A DNA stretch of 64,000 bases, taken from assembly GCA_041690255.1 (NCBI GenBank), contig JAWLHU010000017.1:62001-126000 (forward strand). Reading direction: 5' to 3'. The DNA comes from JAWLHU01 sp041690255 (GTDB taxonomy: Bacteria; Bacillota; Sulfobacillia; Symbiobacteriales; Symbiobacteriaceae). Positions 49,466-58,051 of the stretch are shown piece after piece. The notes under the pieces are model-generated. The model had not been told where the DNA came from, made no database searches, and was given only the letters and a program-made list of their open reading frames with translations. The first letter of the stretch is position 1. Each line of letters opens with the position of its first letter. A program made the position numbers and the translations under genes.

Positions 49466-50999
49466 GGGCAGCCCACTCCTTGATCAGGCGTTTGTCGATC
49501 TTGCCGGCGCCGTTTTTGGGCAGGTCGGCCACCACCACCATCGACTTCGGACACTTGAAGCCGGCCAGGTACTGCCGGCAGAAGGCGAGGAGCTCCGGGT
49601 GCGTCAGCGCCGTTCCCGGGCGGAGCGAGACATAGGCCCTGACCTCCTCGCCGAAGACCGGATCAGGAATGCCGACGACCGCTGCCTCCCAAATGGCCGG
49701 ATGCCGGTAGAGCACGTTCTCCACCTCCTTGGCGTAGACGTTCTCTCCCCCGCGGATGATCATCTCCTGCTTGCGGCCCACGATGAACAGGTAGCCGTCC
49801 TCGTCCAGGTAGGCGAGGTCCCCGGTGTGCAGCCAGCCGCCCCGCAGGGCAGCCGTCGTCTCCTCGGGCCGGTTGAGATAGCCCTTCATGACCGCGGGCC
49901 CTCTGAAGAGGAGTTCGCCCACCACGCCGGGGCCGACCGGCGCATCTGCCGAATCGGCAATGCGGACCGCAGATCCCTCCAGGGCGATGCCCGCAGAGCC
50001 GATCTTGCGCCTGCCGTTGATCGGGTTCGTGGTGCAGCAGAGCGCCTCGGTCAGCCCGTACGCCTCCACCAGCCGGATCGGAAAACGCTGTTCGAACCGG
50101 TTGAAGACCTCCATGGGCATCGGCGCACCCCCGCAGATCGAGAGGCGTACGCAGGAGAAGTCCGTGCCCGCCGTCACCTCGTCCGGCAGCTCCAGGAGCC
50201 GGATATACATGGTGGGCACCGCCACGAAGCAGGTGGGTCGGAACCGGCGGATGCCCTCGACCGCCGCCTCGGCGACGAACCGCTCCTGGATCACGACGCT
50301 CCCCCCGACCGTGAGCGGCGTCAGCAGCGAGAGCCCCAGGGCACCTACGTGAAAGAGCGGGGTGACCAGCAGGAACCGGTCCTGCGCCGTGAGCGAGAGC
50401 GCCTGACAGAGCTGCTGGGTTCCCGCCGCCAGCGTGCCGAATGTGAGGCGGGCGCCCTTGGGGCGACCCGTGGTGCCCGAGGTGTAGAGCAGAAACGCCG
50501 TCTCCTCCATATCTGGAAGGTCGGGATCCACCGGGAGAGCAGCCTGCAGGGCGGCATAGGACTGCATCCCCGCCCGCTCAGGGCCGCCGATTACCACGAG
50601 GGCGGGCCGCTTCCCGGTACCCGACTCGGCCATGAGGTCAAAGGCGGTTTGCACCCGATCCGCGATCTCCGCCTCGGCGATGATGACCCCGGCCCCGGAA
50701 TCCGCAAGCTGATGGGCGATCTCCTCGGGCTTCAGTGCCGGGTTGAGCGGGGTCAACGCCGCACCCAGGCGCCAGGCGGCCCAACAGGTCACCACAAACT
50801 CCGGCCGGTTGTAGAGGCTCACAGCGACCACATGACCAGCCCTGACGCCGCAGTGCTGTGCGAGACCCCCCGCGAGCCTTCGCACCAGGTCATCCAACTG
50901 GCTGTAGGTATATGTCTCATTTTGAAAGAAGAGCGCCGGCCGGTCCGGCGACCGGTGGGCATGTTCGGCAATCAGACCCGCAGGATGTCCCGTCGTCAT
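49458..50999 (-). CDS. Acyl-CoA synthetase/ligase, CaiC-like
   Basis: The 513-residue AMP-forming enzyme activates a carboxylate, in this context probably a betaine or carnitine-like acid, to its CoA thioester. The P-loop LYTSGTTGRPKGA, the A5 motif VEAYGLTE, GDLAYLDEDGYLFIVGRKQEMIIRGGENVYAKEVE (A7-A8) and the C-terminal Lys in PKNGAGKIDKR are all intact. SD GGAGGGAT precedes ATG 50999. The place in the operon corresponds to caiC of E. coli, but the substrate is inferred from context only. Confidence 0.92.
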   Translation of the reverse strand: MTTGHPAGLIAEHAHRSPDRPALFFQNETYTYSQLDDLVRRLAGGLAQHCGVRAGHVVAVSLYNRPEFVVTCWAAWRLGAALTPLNPALKPEEIAHQLADSGAGVIIAEAEIADRVQTAFDLMAESGTGKRPALVVIGGPERAGMQSYAALQAALPVDPDLPDMEETAFLLYTSGTTGRPKGARLTFGTLAAGTQQLCQALSLTAQDRFLLVTPLFHVGALGLSLLTPLTVGGSVVIQERFVAEAAVEGIRRFRPTCFVAVPTMYIRLLELPDEVTAGTDFSCVRLSICGGAPMPMEVFNRFEQRFPIRLVEAYGLTEALCCTTNPINGRRKIGSAGIALEGSAVRIADSADAPVGPGVVGELLFRGPAVMKGYLNRPEETTAALRGGWLHTGDLAYLDEDGYLFIVGRKQEMIIRGGENVYAKEVENVLYRHPAIWEAAVVGIPDPVFGEEVRAYVSLRPGTALTHPELLAFCRQYLAGFKCPKSMVVVADLPKNGAGKIDKRLIKEWAARE

Positions 51000-51064
51000 C
51001 CAGGATCCCTCCGTATCGTTGCGGCGGGGCAGGGAGAGCCCCCCCTGCCCCGGCCCGCTACCAC

Positions 51065-52216
51065 TTACTTATAGGCCGCAAGCACAGTCTGGCCAATGAT
51101 GTTCCGCTGGACCTCGTTCGTCCCGGCGGCGATCCGCATCAGCCGCCCGTCGCGCCAGATCCGCTGCACCCGGCTCGCCATCATGTAGCCCACGCCGCCC
51201 ATGATCTGCATGGCCTCATCTGCCACCTTGAAGCAGGCCTCGGTGGCCGCCGTCTTGGCAATGGCCGCCTCATGCCGGATCGGCTGGTTGGAGTCCAGCA
51301 TCCAGGCACAGCGGTAGGCGAGCAGCCGGCAGGCGTCGATTGCCATGCGCATGTCCGCGATTTTGTGCTGGATCGCCTGGAAGTTGGCGACCGGCTGCTT
51401 GAACTGGACCCGCTGGTTGGCGTATGTGGCGGCGTCGGAGAAGGCGGCCTCCGCCATTCCCACCGCTGCCGCACTAGCCAGCAGCCGCTCCTTGTCCAGG
51501 ATCCCGACCAACTGAGACCAGCCCCGGTTCAACTCACCCAGCAGGTTGGCAGCCGGCACCCGGACGTTGTCCAGGTAGACCTCGAAGGTGGGGATCGAGT
51601 GCATGCCGACCTTCTTGAGCGGCGCCATGCGAATCCCCGCCGCGTCGGTAGGCACCAGGATGATCGACATGCCCTTGTAGGGAACCACATCCTTGTCGGT
51701 AATGCAGATGCAGAGGATGTACTTGGCCAGACCGGCCAGCGTGCAGAAGGTCTTGGTCCCGTTGATCACAAACTCGTCGCCGTCCCGCACGGCGGTCGTG
51801 GCAACGGCGGCGGCATCGGAACCCGCACCCGGCTCGGTCAGCCCCAGAGCGACCAAACACTCGCCCTTGAGCATCAGCGGGAGGAGTTCCTGCTTCTGCT
51901 GCTCCGATCCGTACTTGCTGATGATCGCTCCGCCGAACATGACCGCGATCATGAAAGCGAAACTGGCAGCGGTGGAGTACTTGGCCATCTCCTCGATCAC
52001 AAGCGCCTGGGTCAGAACGTCGGCATCGGTGCCGCCATAGGCTTCGGGGATCGAGAGGCCCAACAGGTCCAGGTCCGCACAGGCCCGGATCACATGCCAG
52101 GGGAACTCACCCTGGTCGTCCAGGCGGCTCATGGTCGCTTCGTCACACTGCTCCTCCATCAGGGAACGAACGGTCTTGATCAGCAACTCCTGCTCCTCTG
52201 TGAGTCGGAAATCCAC
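51065..52216 (-). CDS. Acyl-CoA dehydrogenase, CaiA-like
   Basis: GTG 52216 (VDFRLTEEQELL, SD GGAGATGAG) gives 383 residues, the normal length. Motifs: CLVALGLTEPGAGSDAAA for FAD binding, WSQLVGILDKERLLASAAAVG, and the C-terminal MGGVGYM with RIWRDGRLMRIAAGTNEVQRNIIG. In the operon it would act as crotonobetainyl-CoA reductase or a related dehydrogenase, exchanging electrons with the FixAB flavoprotein encoded next to it. The catalytic Glu position cannot be assigned with certainty by eye. Confidence 0.93.
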   Translation of the reverse strand: MDFRLTEEQELLIKTVRSLMEEQCDEATMSRLDDQGEFPWHVIRACADLDLLGLSIPEAYGGTDADVLTQALVIEEMAKYSTAASFAFMIAVMFGGAIISKYGSEQQKQELLPLMLKGECLVALGLTEPGAGSDAAAVATTAVRDGDEFVINGTKTFCTLAGLAKYILCICITDKDVVPYKGMSIILVPTDAAGIRMAPLKKVGMHSIPTFEVYLDNVRVPAANLLGELNRGWSQLVGILDKERLLASAAAVGMAEAAFSDAATYANQRVQFKQPVANFQAIQHKIADMRMAIDACRLLAYRCAWMLDSNQPIRHEAAIAKTAATEACFKVADEAMQIMGGVGYMMASRVQRIWRDGRLMRIAAGTNEVQRNIIGQTVLAAYK

Positions 52217-52253
52217 AGGCTCATCTCCTTGCGTAGCATGTTGCAGCGGTTCT

Positions 52254-53207
52254 TCAGGAAGCGAGGTGGGTCCGAAGCGCCTGGGCAAGAGCCGGCACCA
52301 GCACCTTCAGGTCGCCGACCAGGCCGTAATCCGCCGCCTCGAAGACAGGCGCGTTCGGGTCCGAGTTGATCGCGACAATCGTGCCGGCATCCCGCACGCC
52401 TGCCATGTGCTGGACCTGCCCCGAGCAGCCGACCAGCACGTAGAGATCCGGCTTGATCACCTGCCCGGTGACGCCCACGTAGCGCTCCTCGGGCAGCCAC
52501 TTGTAGTCGTCAGCGATGGGGCGGGAGCAGGCCAGTTCGGCGTCGAGTGCCTCGGCCAGCTCGCGGATGATCGCAATCTGCGACTCCTGCTGGACACCAC
52601 GCCCGAAGCTGACCACCAGGGGGGCCTCCTTCAGGTTCGCACTGCTCTGCGGGCGCGGGTGGTGGTTCTGGATCGTCACCTGGGAGGCCACCGGGCCCTC
52701 CAGTTGGACCACCGATCCCTTCCGATCTGTGGCGATGGCCGGTGCGAATGTACCCCGAGCCGTACCGACGAGGACGGGGCGCCCGCTCTGCCGTGCACGA
52801 GCGGTGGCCAGACCTCCGTAGATCATCCGCTCGGTCTCCCAGCCTGTCCCATCCGCCGCCAGGACCAGGCTCTTCGCCTCGGTCACGCAGTCCACGCCCA
52901 GCTCCGCCGCCAGCCGGGCCGCGATCTCCCGGACCCGGCGGGTGGACCCGAACAGGAAGAGGTCGGCGCCCTGCAGCTCCCGGTGCAGCAGGTTGGCGTA
53001 TGCCTCAAGTGGCACGCCTTCTCCCCGGGCGGGCAGGAGCAGTACCTTGTCAGCGCCCAGGCTGATCAACGTCTGCGGGTCCGCCTGGACCTCCGGAGTG
53101 GCCACCAGGCAGGCGACGCTGCCACCCGCCCCGTCTGCGAGGCGCCGCGCTCCGGCAATCAACTCCGTCAGATGAGCCTCATCCTCCGCGAATACCCAGA
53201 TCTCCAT
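52254..53207 (-). CDS. fixB: Electron-transfer flavoprotein alpha subunit, FixB-like
   Basis: The 317-residue alpha subunit has the FAD-binding C-terminal block KPDLYVLVGCSGQVQHMAGVRDAGTIVAINSDPNAPVFEAADYGLVGD. The N-terminal part (MEIWVFAEDEAHLTELIAGA) is like that of FixB in carnitine operons. It pairs with FixA, encoded 12 nt upstream, and carries electrons between the acyl-CoA dehydrogenase and FixC. SD AGGGGG precedes the ATG. Confidence 0.95.
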   Translation of the reverse strand: MEIWVFAEDEAHLTELIAGARRLADGAGGSVACLVATPEVQADPQTLISLGADKVLLLPARGEGVPLEAYANLLHRELQGADLFLFGSTRRVREIAARLAAELGVDCVTEAKSLVLAADGTGWETERMIYGGLATARARQSGRPVLVGTARGTFAPAIATDRKGSVVQLEGPVASQVTIQNHHPRPQSSANLKEAPLVVSFGRGVQQESQIAIIRELAEALDAELACSRPIADDYKWLPEERYVGVTGQVIKPDLYVLVGCSGQVQHMAGVRDAGTIVAINSDPNAPVFEAADYGLVGDLKVLVPALAQALRTHLAS

Positions 53208-53219
53208 TGCAAACGCCCC

Positions 53220-54008
53220 CTAACCTTGCCGAATCAGGCCATCGGCCATCAAAAGTCTGAGGAGCTCGGCAGCGGCTTCGGCCGGTTCGCCCTCCACCCG
53301 CCGGCGTCGCCGGGTCTGGACGTTCCCACGGACGACCGCGGTACTCCGCCCACCGTTCAGGGCGGGCAGATCCAGGCCAAGGGAATCCAGCGGAAGGCGG
53401 GTGACCGGCTTCTTGCCGGCGGCGATGATCTGCTTCATGCCCGGGATCCGCGGGCGGTTGGCCGCGGCCGTGACACAGACCACTGCCGGAAGGGGTGCTT
53501 GCACCTCCTCATCGCCATTCTCCAGCCGCCGGCGGGCCCGGACGTGACCATCGGCAACAGTCAGTTCGGCGGCGTAGGTAATCACTGGTAGGTCAAGCAG
53601 TTGAGCGACCCGCGGCCCCACCTGCTGGGCGAAGTCGTCGCTGGCGCCCTCGCCGAAGAGGACCAGGTCAAAGGCCTGCACCTGCCGGATGACCGATGCG
53701 ATCACCTGACTGGTCACCAGGGGGCCCGCCCCTTCCAGCGCCGGGTCCGAGACCACCAGCGCACCATCGGCGCCTCGGGAGAGGGCGTCCTTGACCGAGC
53801 CCTCCACCGCGGGGCCGCCCACGGTAAGCAGCCACGCTTCCGCCCCGAAAGCCTCCTTCACCTGAAGGGCCGCCTCGATCGCGTTCAGGTCATAGTCGCT
53901 GATCTTGCGGGCTGCCCGCTCGCACCGGAGCGACAGATCAGCGGCATCGATTCGGAGATCCCTTTCGTCATAAACCCACTTGTAGCAGGCCAACACCCTC
54001 ACCGTCAT
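53220..54008 (-). CDS. fixA: Electron-transfer flavoprotein beta subunit, FixA-like
   Basis: The 262-residue ETF beta subunit has the family blocks VLACYKWVYDERDLRID, DYDLNAIEAALQVKEAFGAEAWLLTVGG and GEGASDDFAQQVGPRVAQLLDLPVITY. It forms the heterodimer with FixB. Start ATG 54008 has AGGAGGG. It lies 6 nt downstream of the CoA-transferase gene, inside the same operon. Confidence 0.95.
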   Translation of the reverse strand: MTVRVLACYKWVYDERDLRIDAADLSLRCERAARKISDYDLNAIEAALQVKEAFGAEAWLLTVGGPAVEGSVKDALSRGADGALVVSDPALEGAGPLVTSQVIASVIRQVQAFDLVLFGEGASDDFAQQVGPRVAQLLDLPVITYAAELTVADGHVRARRRLENGDEEVQAPLPAVVCVTAAANRPRIPGMKQIIAAGKKPVTRLPLDSLGLDLPALNGGRSTAVVRGNVQTRRRRRVEGEPAEAAAELLRLLMADGLIRQG

Positions 54009-54014
54009 GCCCTC

Positions 54015-55256
54015 CTAGTCAGACTGGCGGATGACTTGCGCCTGGATCAGCCGCTCGATCTGCTCATCGCTATACCCGAGGTGCTTGAGCACGGCGTCGG
54101 TATCATGGCCAAGCTTGGGGGCGCCGCGCCAGATCTGGCCTGGCGTATCGGAGAACTTGGGGACGATGCCGTAGCCCTTCACCTTGCCACCGACCGGGTC
54201 TTCCCACTCGGTGATCGCCTCTCGTGCCACGTACTGCGGGTGCTCGACGGCCCGCTCAATGCTCATGATCGGGGCGCAGGGGACGCCACCCTTGACCAGG
54301 ATCTCCTCGGCCTCGGCGACGGTCAGGTCCTTCAGCCACTCGACCAGACCCTCCCGAATCTCCTGGCCGTACTGCACCTGATCGGAGACTGTGCGGTAGG
54401 GCTTGCCCTTCATGGTCGGCACGACCTCCATGAACCGCTGGAAGTTGGCGCCACCGGCAGCAATGGCAACGTAGCCATCCTTCGCGGGGTAGATCGAGAA
54501 GGGGTGCAGGTTCAGGGGGTGTGCGTTCCCGCTCCGGGTCTTCTTGACACCCTTGGTCAGGTAATCCATGGCGTAGCTGTCCAGCATGCGGAACATCACT
54601 TCGTATTGAGCGATGTCGATCGACTGGCCCTTTCCCGTCTTCTGCGCCGAGATGTAGCCGGCCAGCGCTGTCCAGAGAGCCCAGACCGCCGTGATGTAGT
54701 CGTTGATTACGGGGCCCGCCCGCATGGGCTCGCCCTCCTTGAAGCCGGTCAGCTCACAGAAGCAGGAGAAGGCCTGGCCGATCATGTCGTAGGAGGGGCG
54801 CTGGACATAGGCCGGGTCGCCAGTCTGTCCGAACCCCGAGACATGGACGATCACCAGCCGGGGGTTGATCTCGTGCGCCCACTCATCGGTAATGCCGAAC
54901 TTGCGGGCATACGTGCCGGGAATGGAGGACTCCAGCCAAATATCCGAGACGCGCAGCAGGTCGGCGAAGACCTCCTTGGCTTCCGGCTTGGTCAGATCCA
55001 GAGCGATATCCAGCTTGTTGCGCGCATCCTGCGCCCAGTAGGTCCCTACCCGGTGGCCCTTGTCATCGGTCAGGAAAGGCGGGCTGGAGCGGGTGATATC
55101 GCCCACGGGGGATTCCACCTTGATCACCTCGGCGCCGAAGTCGGCGGCCAGTGAGGCGCCCCAGGGGCCGGCGGTCACCGTGCCCGAGTCGAGGATCGTA
55201 ATGCCGTCCAGGGGACCGAACCGACGGAACTCCGGGCTGACTTTCTCTCTGATCAC
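54015..55256 (-). CDS. caiB: Class III CoA-transferase, CaiB-like
   Basis: The 413-residue enzyme moves CoA between acyl-CoA and a free carnitine-type acid. It matches E. coli CaiB along its length: RFGPLDGITIL, FGAEVIKVE, a GITDE/NPRLVIVHVSGFGQTGD block, and near the end PQYVAREAITEWED, PGQIWRGAPKLGHDTDAVLKHLGYS. The catalytic Asp would fall near RPSYDMIGQAFS. It is the first gene of the operon, starts at GTG 55256 (SD AAGGGAG), and lies about 50 nt after a -24/-12 promoter. The exact acid could be a carnitine relative. Confidence 0.9.
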   Translation of the reverse strand: MIREKVSPEFRRFGPLDGITILDSGTVTAGPWGASLAADFGAEVIKVESPVGDITRSSPPFLTDDKGHRVGTYWAQDARNKLDIALDLTKPEAKEVFADLLRVSDIWLESSIPGTYARKFGITDEWAHEINPRLVIVHVSGFGQTGDPAYVQRPSYDMIGQAFSCFCELTGFKEGEPMRAGPVINDYITAVWALWTALAGYISAQKTGKGQSIDIAQYEVMFRMLDSYAMDYLTKGVKKTRSGNAHPLNLHPFSIYPAKDGYVAIAAGGANFQRFMEVVPTMKGKPYRTVSDQVQYGQEIREGLVEWLKDLTVAEAEEILVKGGVPCAPIMSIERAVEHPQYVAREAITEWEDPVGGKVKGYGIVPKFSDTPGQIWRGAPKLGHDTDAVLKHLGYSDEQIERLIQAQVIRQSD

Positions 55257-55306
55257 AGTGCATGCTCCCTTCTCACGTTGGTCTTGCGGGTCCGGTATAC
55301 CTGGTC

Positions 55307-55322
55307 AGCAAGAGGCGTGCCA
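55307..55322 (-). promoter_or_regulatory. Sigma-54 (-24/-12) promoter of the cai/fix operon
   Basis: On the minus strand TGGCACG (55322-55316), four bases, then TTGCT (55311-55307) match the sigma-54 consensus TGGCACG-N4-TTGCW exactly. Transcription would begin near 55295, about 40 nt before the caiB start, and needs the activator encoded just upstream at 55512-57470. Confidence 0.93.
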
Positions 55323-55395
55323 GCGGGAGCCCCACGGCCCCGGGGCTTACAGCACCGCTCGCCTGCGGCCTGTCCCCCTAGACAAAAGGAAAGAC

Positions 55396-55505
55396 GGAAC
55401 AGTGTTCCAGAGGTGAACAGACTGTTCCGCCTGATGCCGCACACCGCTCTCAGAGGGCGTTCTGGCTGGCTGTTTCGTTTTGCAACAGGTGTTCGGGCTC
55501 GAACA
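55396..55505 (-). promoter_or_regulatory. Enhancer-like palindromes for the sigma-54 activator
   Basis: Three inverted repeats share GAACA/TGTTC half-sites: GGAACA-g-TGTTCC (55396-55408), TGAACA-gac-TGTTCC (55414-55428) and TGTTCG-ggct-CGAACA (55490-55505). They lie 75-200 bp upstream of the -24/-12 promoter, the usual place for binding sites of AAA+ activators. The third touches the stop codon of the activator gene. Confidence 0.7.
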
Positions 55506-55511
55506 GCCCGC

Positions 55512-57470
55512 CTAGAGCAGACCCAGCTTCCGGTAGAGGGTGGTGCGGGAGATTCCCAACTGTTTGGCGACCAGTGACTTGTTGCCGTTGTGGGTGCGCA
55601 GCAACTGCTGGATCAACTCCAGTTCGTACTGCTCCAGGGCCATGCCCTCCGTGCAGGGACCCGCGTGCGAGGCTTGAATCAGCTCACACGGCAGATGGGC
55701 CAACTCAATCTGTGAGGTGGTGGTCAGCGTGACCCCCCGTTCAACCACATTGCCCAGCTCCCGGACATTGCCCGGCCACTCGTACCGGAGGAGGAGTGCC
55801 ATCACCTCATCGGTCGTGCCTGTCACCTGCTTGTTCAGCGCCCGACTGTGCTTCTTGAGGAAGTGTTGAACCAGCAGCGGGATATCATCCTTGCGCTCCC
55901 GCAGGGGCGCCAGTTCCAACCGGATCACGTTCAGCCGGTAGTAGAGGTCCAGCCGGAATCGCTGGGCCGTGACGGCGGCGCGCAAGTCCTTGTTGGTTGC
56001 TGAGAGGATGCGGACATCGATTGGCAAGGCGTAGCGGCTGCCCAGACGGGCGACCCGCTTCTCCTCCAGCACCCGCAGCAGGACGGCCTGCATATCCAGG
56101 GGCATCTCGCCGATCTCATCCAGGAAGATGGTGCCTCCGTTCGCCAGCTCGAACTTGCCGGGGGAGCCGCCCTTGCTGGCGCCGGTGAATGCCCCGTCCG
56201 AATACCCGAAGAGCTCACTGCCGATCAACTCGCGGGGCAAGGCCGCACAGTTTATGGAGATGAACGGCTGACCCGCCCTGGGGCTCGCGTTGTGGATCGC
56301 CTGGGCGAAGATCTCCTTCCCCGTGCCGCTCTCCCCGAGGAGGAGGATGTTGCTGTTCCCTCCTGCTGCCGCCAGGGCTACCTTTTTCGTCTCTCGCAGG
56401 CCGGGGTTCTCGCCGACCAGGTCATCGAAGGTCAGGCGGGCATGCGAACTGGTCATGCGGTTGACCAGCTTGTGCACGCTCTTCGCCTCCTGCAGGATGA
56501 CCATCGCGCCGATCACCGCGTCCCCTTTGCGCGTGGGTTGGCAGGTGATCGTGAAGTCCTCCCTGCCTCGGGGGGTGACCAGTCCCCGCACCTCCTGGGA
56601 CATGATCGTCTCCCCCTTCTCCAGGCAGTCACGCACGAAGGGGAGTCCCGGGAGGACCTGATCGATGGGAGAGCCGGCGACCCCCTCTGGGTTGAGGCCA
56701 AGGAGGGCCTGGGTCTGGTGGTTCACCTGGATCACCTGCCCATTGCGGTTGAGGGAGAGAACGGCGTGGGAGTACTGCTCCACGGCCAGGCTGAGAAACT
56801 CGCTGAGGATCAGCCGTTCCTTGCTCTTCTCCTCCAACTCGAAGACCGCTTCGGCGGCCCGGACGAAGTACTCCAGGAGCCCAAGAGAGAGGAAGGAGAA
56901 TCGCTCCACTGTGGTGACCAGGATCATGCTGGCGAAGAACTGCCCCTTGGTGTCCAGGATCGGTACTGCCGCGGTAGCATAGCCGTGCAGCCGCTTCAGA
57001 TAGTGCTCGGCGCCCATCACCCAGGCCTTCTGCCCTGTGGAGAGCGCCCCGGCGTTCGTCCCAAGGACCGCTTCACTCAGGACGGAGCCCGGGCCGACGC
57101 CCATCGCGGCAAGCTGTTCGAGAACCCGGCTGTCGCCGTGTTTCTTGATGATCATCAGGTCCCGATCGGCGAAGTAGACCACCATGCCGGAGTCCTGGAG
57201 GACCCGACCCAGGATCTCCAGGAGAGGCACGCCCATCCGGCTGTACTCGTTCAACGATCGGGAGACCTGGTCCACACGGGCAGCCGGTCTCGGCGCGGGC
57301 AGGCTCTCCATGTAGGGGTTCAACCCCGCCTCCTGGCACCGGACCCAGGAGGCGGCGATCTCGGGACGAACGCCTTCGGGAAGGATGCCATCCCGGCAGA
57401 ATGAGGTCCAGTTACGATGCGCCTTTTCGGGGTTGAATCTGCTGATCGCGAGGTAGGGCGGGCTGCTCAC
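55512..57470 (-). CDS. Sigma-54-dependent AAA+ transcriptional activator
   Basis: The 652-residue activator has an N-terminal sensor part with a GAF-like domain (about 50-210) and a PAS domain (about 225-330). The AAA+ domain follows with Walker A GESGTGKE, the sigma-54 contact loop GAFTGA, Walker B IFLDEIGEM and the Arg finger region RFRLDLYYRLN. A Fis-type HTH (NKSLVAKQLGISRTTLYRKLG) ends the protein. GTG 57470 has SD GGGAGG. It is encoded immediately upstream of, and in the same direction as, the cai/fix operon, between which lie its likely enhancer sites and a perfect sigma-54 promoter. The effector sensed is probably a carnitine-type compound, by inference. Confidence 0.95.
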   Translation of the reverse strand: MSSPPYLAISRFNPEKAHRNWTSFCRDGILPEGVRPEIAASWVRCQEAGLNPYMESLPAPRPAARVDQVSRSLNEYSRMGVPLLEILGRVLQDSGMVVYFADRDLMIIKKHGDSRVLEQLAAMGVGPGSVLSEAVLGTNAGALSTGQKAWVMGAEHYLKRLHGYATAAVPILDTKGQFFASMILVTTVERFSFLSLGLLEYFVRAAEAVFELEEKSKERLILSEFLSLAVEQYSHAVLSLNRNGQVIQVNHQTQALLGLNPEGVAGSPIDQVLPGLPFVRDCLEKGETIMSQEVRGLVTPRGREDFTITCQPTRKGDAVIGAMVILQEAKSVHKLVNRMTSSHARLTFDDLVGENPGLRETKKVALAAAGGNSNILLLGESGTGKEIFAQAIHNASPRAGQPFISINCAALPRELIGSELFGYSDGAFTGASKGGSPGKFELANGGTIFLDEIGEMPLDMQAVLLRVLEEKRVARLGSRYALPIDVRILSATNKDLRAAVTAQRFRLDLYYRLNVIRLELAPLRERKDDIPLLVQHFLKKHSRALNKQVTGTTDEVMALLLRYEWPGNVRELGNVVERGVTLTTTSQIELAHLPCELIQASHAGPCTEGMALEQYELELIQQLLRTHNGNKSLVAKQLGISRTTLYRKLGLL

Positions 57471-57632
57471 GGGTCGATCGCCTCCCGGGCAAGGTCTGGA
57501 TATCCCTTATCTTCTCACAGCGGCTGGAGTGTTGACTGTAGACCGAAAGGACCATCCGCCGTGGGGGCGAGCGAAAGGGCTCTCACCCAACTGGTCCGCG
57601 GGAATAGGATAGGGGGGAAGGAGGAGTAATCC

Positions 57633-57995
57633 ATGTACAAAGCCCCGTACGGCAAGGGTGGCAAGGCGATCGGGGGAACCCCGGCCGCCGGCGCTCACAT
57701 TGATGTCCCTCACGCGGGAGCTATTCCCCTGGGACCGTATACGTACGTCCCCATTGTGCATGCGGGCCCTGCGTTCGCGGGACCGCCGCACATTGACGCG
57801 CCGCACGCAGCCTACGGCCCCTTCGTTCACGGCGCCCTGGAGGGTGGCGAGACGGCCGCCTTCGGCAAGCCATATGGGTATGGCAAGGGCCTGGGCAAAC
57901 CGTACGGCAAGGGCCTGGGCAAACCGTATGGCAAGGGGGTCTACGGGAAGGGGAAGCCACTCGGCTATGGGTACCCTGGGGTTTACGGGAAGTAG
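57633..57995 (+). CDS. Gly/Lys/Tyr/His-rich repetitive protein, possible coat or surface protein
   Basis: ATG 57633 has an ideal SD (GGAAGGAGGAG). The 120-residue product has low complexity. The first part is rich in His, Pro and Ala, with the pair HIDVPHA and HIDAPHA. The last third repeats GKPYGKGL/GKPYGYGKG four or five times and ends in PGVYGK. Nothing predicts a membrane helix or enzyme. Tyr-Gly-Lys repeats like this suit a protein that cross-links or assembles, such as a spore coat or sheath component, but this is only an analogy. It is a single gene between the activator and a pseudogene. Confidence 0.7.
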   Translation: MYKAPYGKGGKAIGGTPAAGAHIDVPHAGAIPLGPYTYVPIVHAGPAFAGPPHIDAPHAAYGPFVHGALEGGETAAFGKPYGYGKGLGKPYGKGLGKPYGKGVYGKGKPLGYGYPGVYGK

Positions 57996-58051
57996 GCGGA
58001 TCACCAGAAGCTGGGATTCTTTCGGGGCGGTGCACATCCACGCACTGCCCC

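Noticed and set aside
49332..51074. Plus-strand frame of 580 codons opposite fixC and the acyl-CoA synthetase
   Set aside because: Composition is shadow-like (Arg, His, Pro, Gly), while the minus-strand genes have all family motifs and overlap as an operon.
52131..53591. Plus-strand frame of 486 codons opposite fixB, caiA and fixA
   Set aside because: It spans three real genes on the other strand and has no SD.
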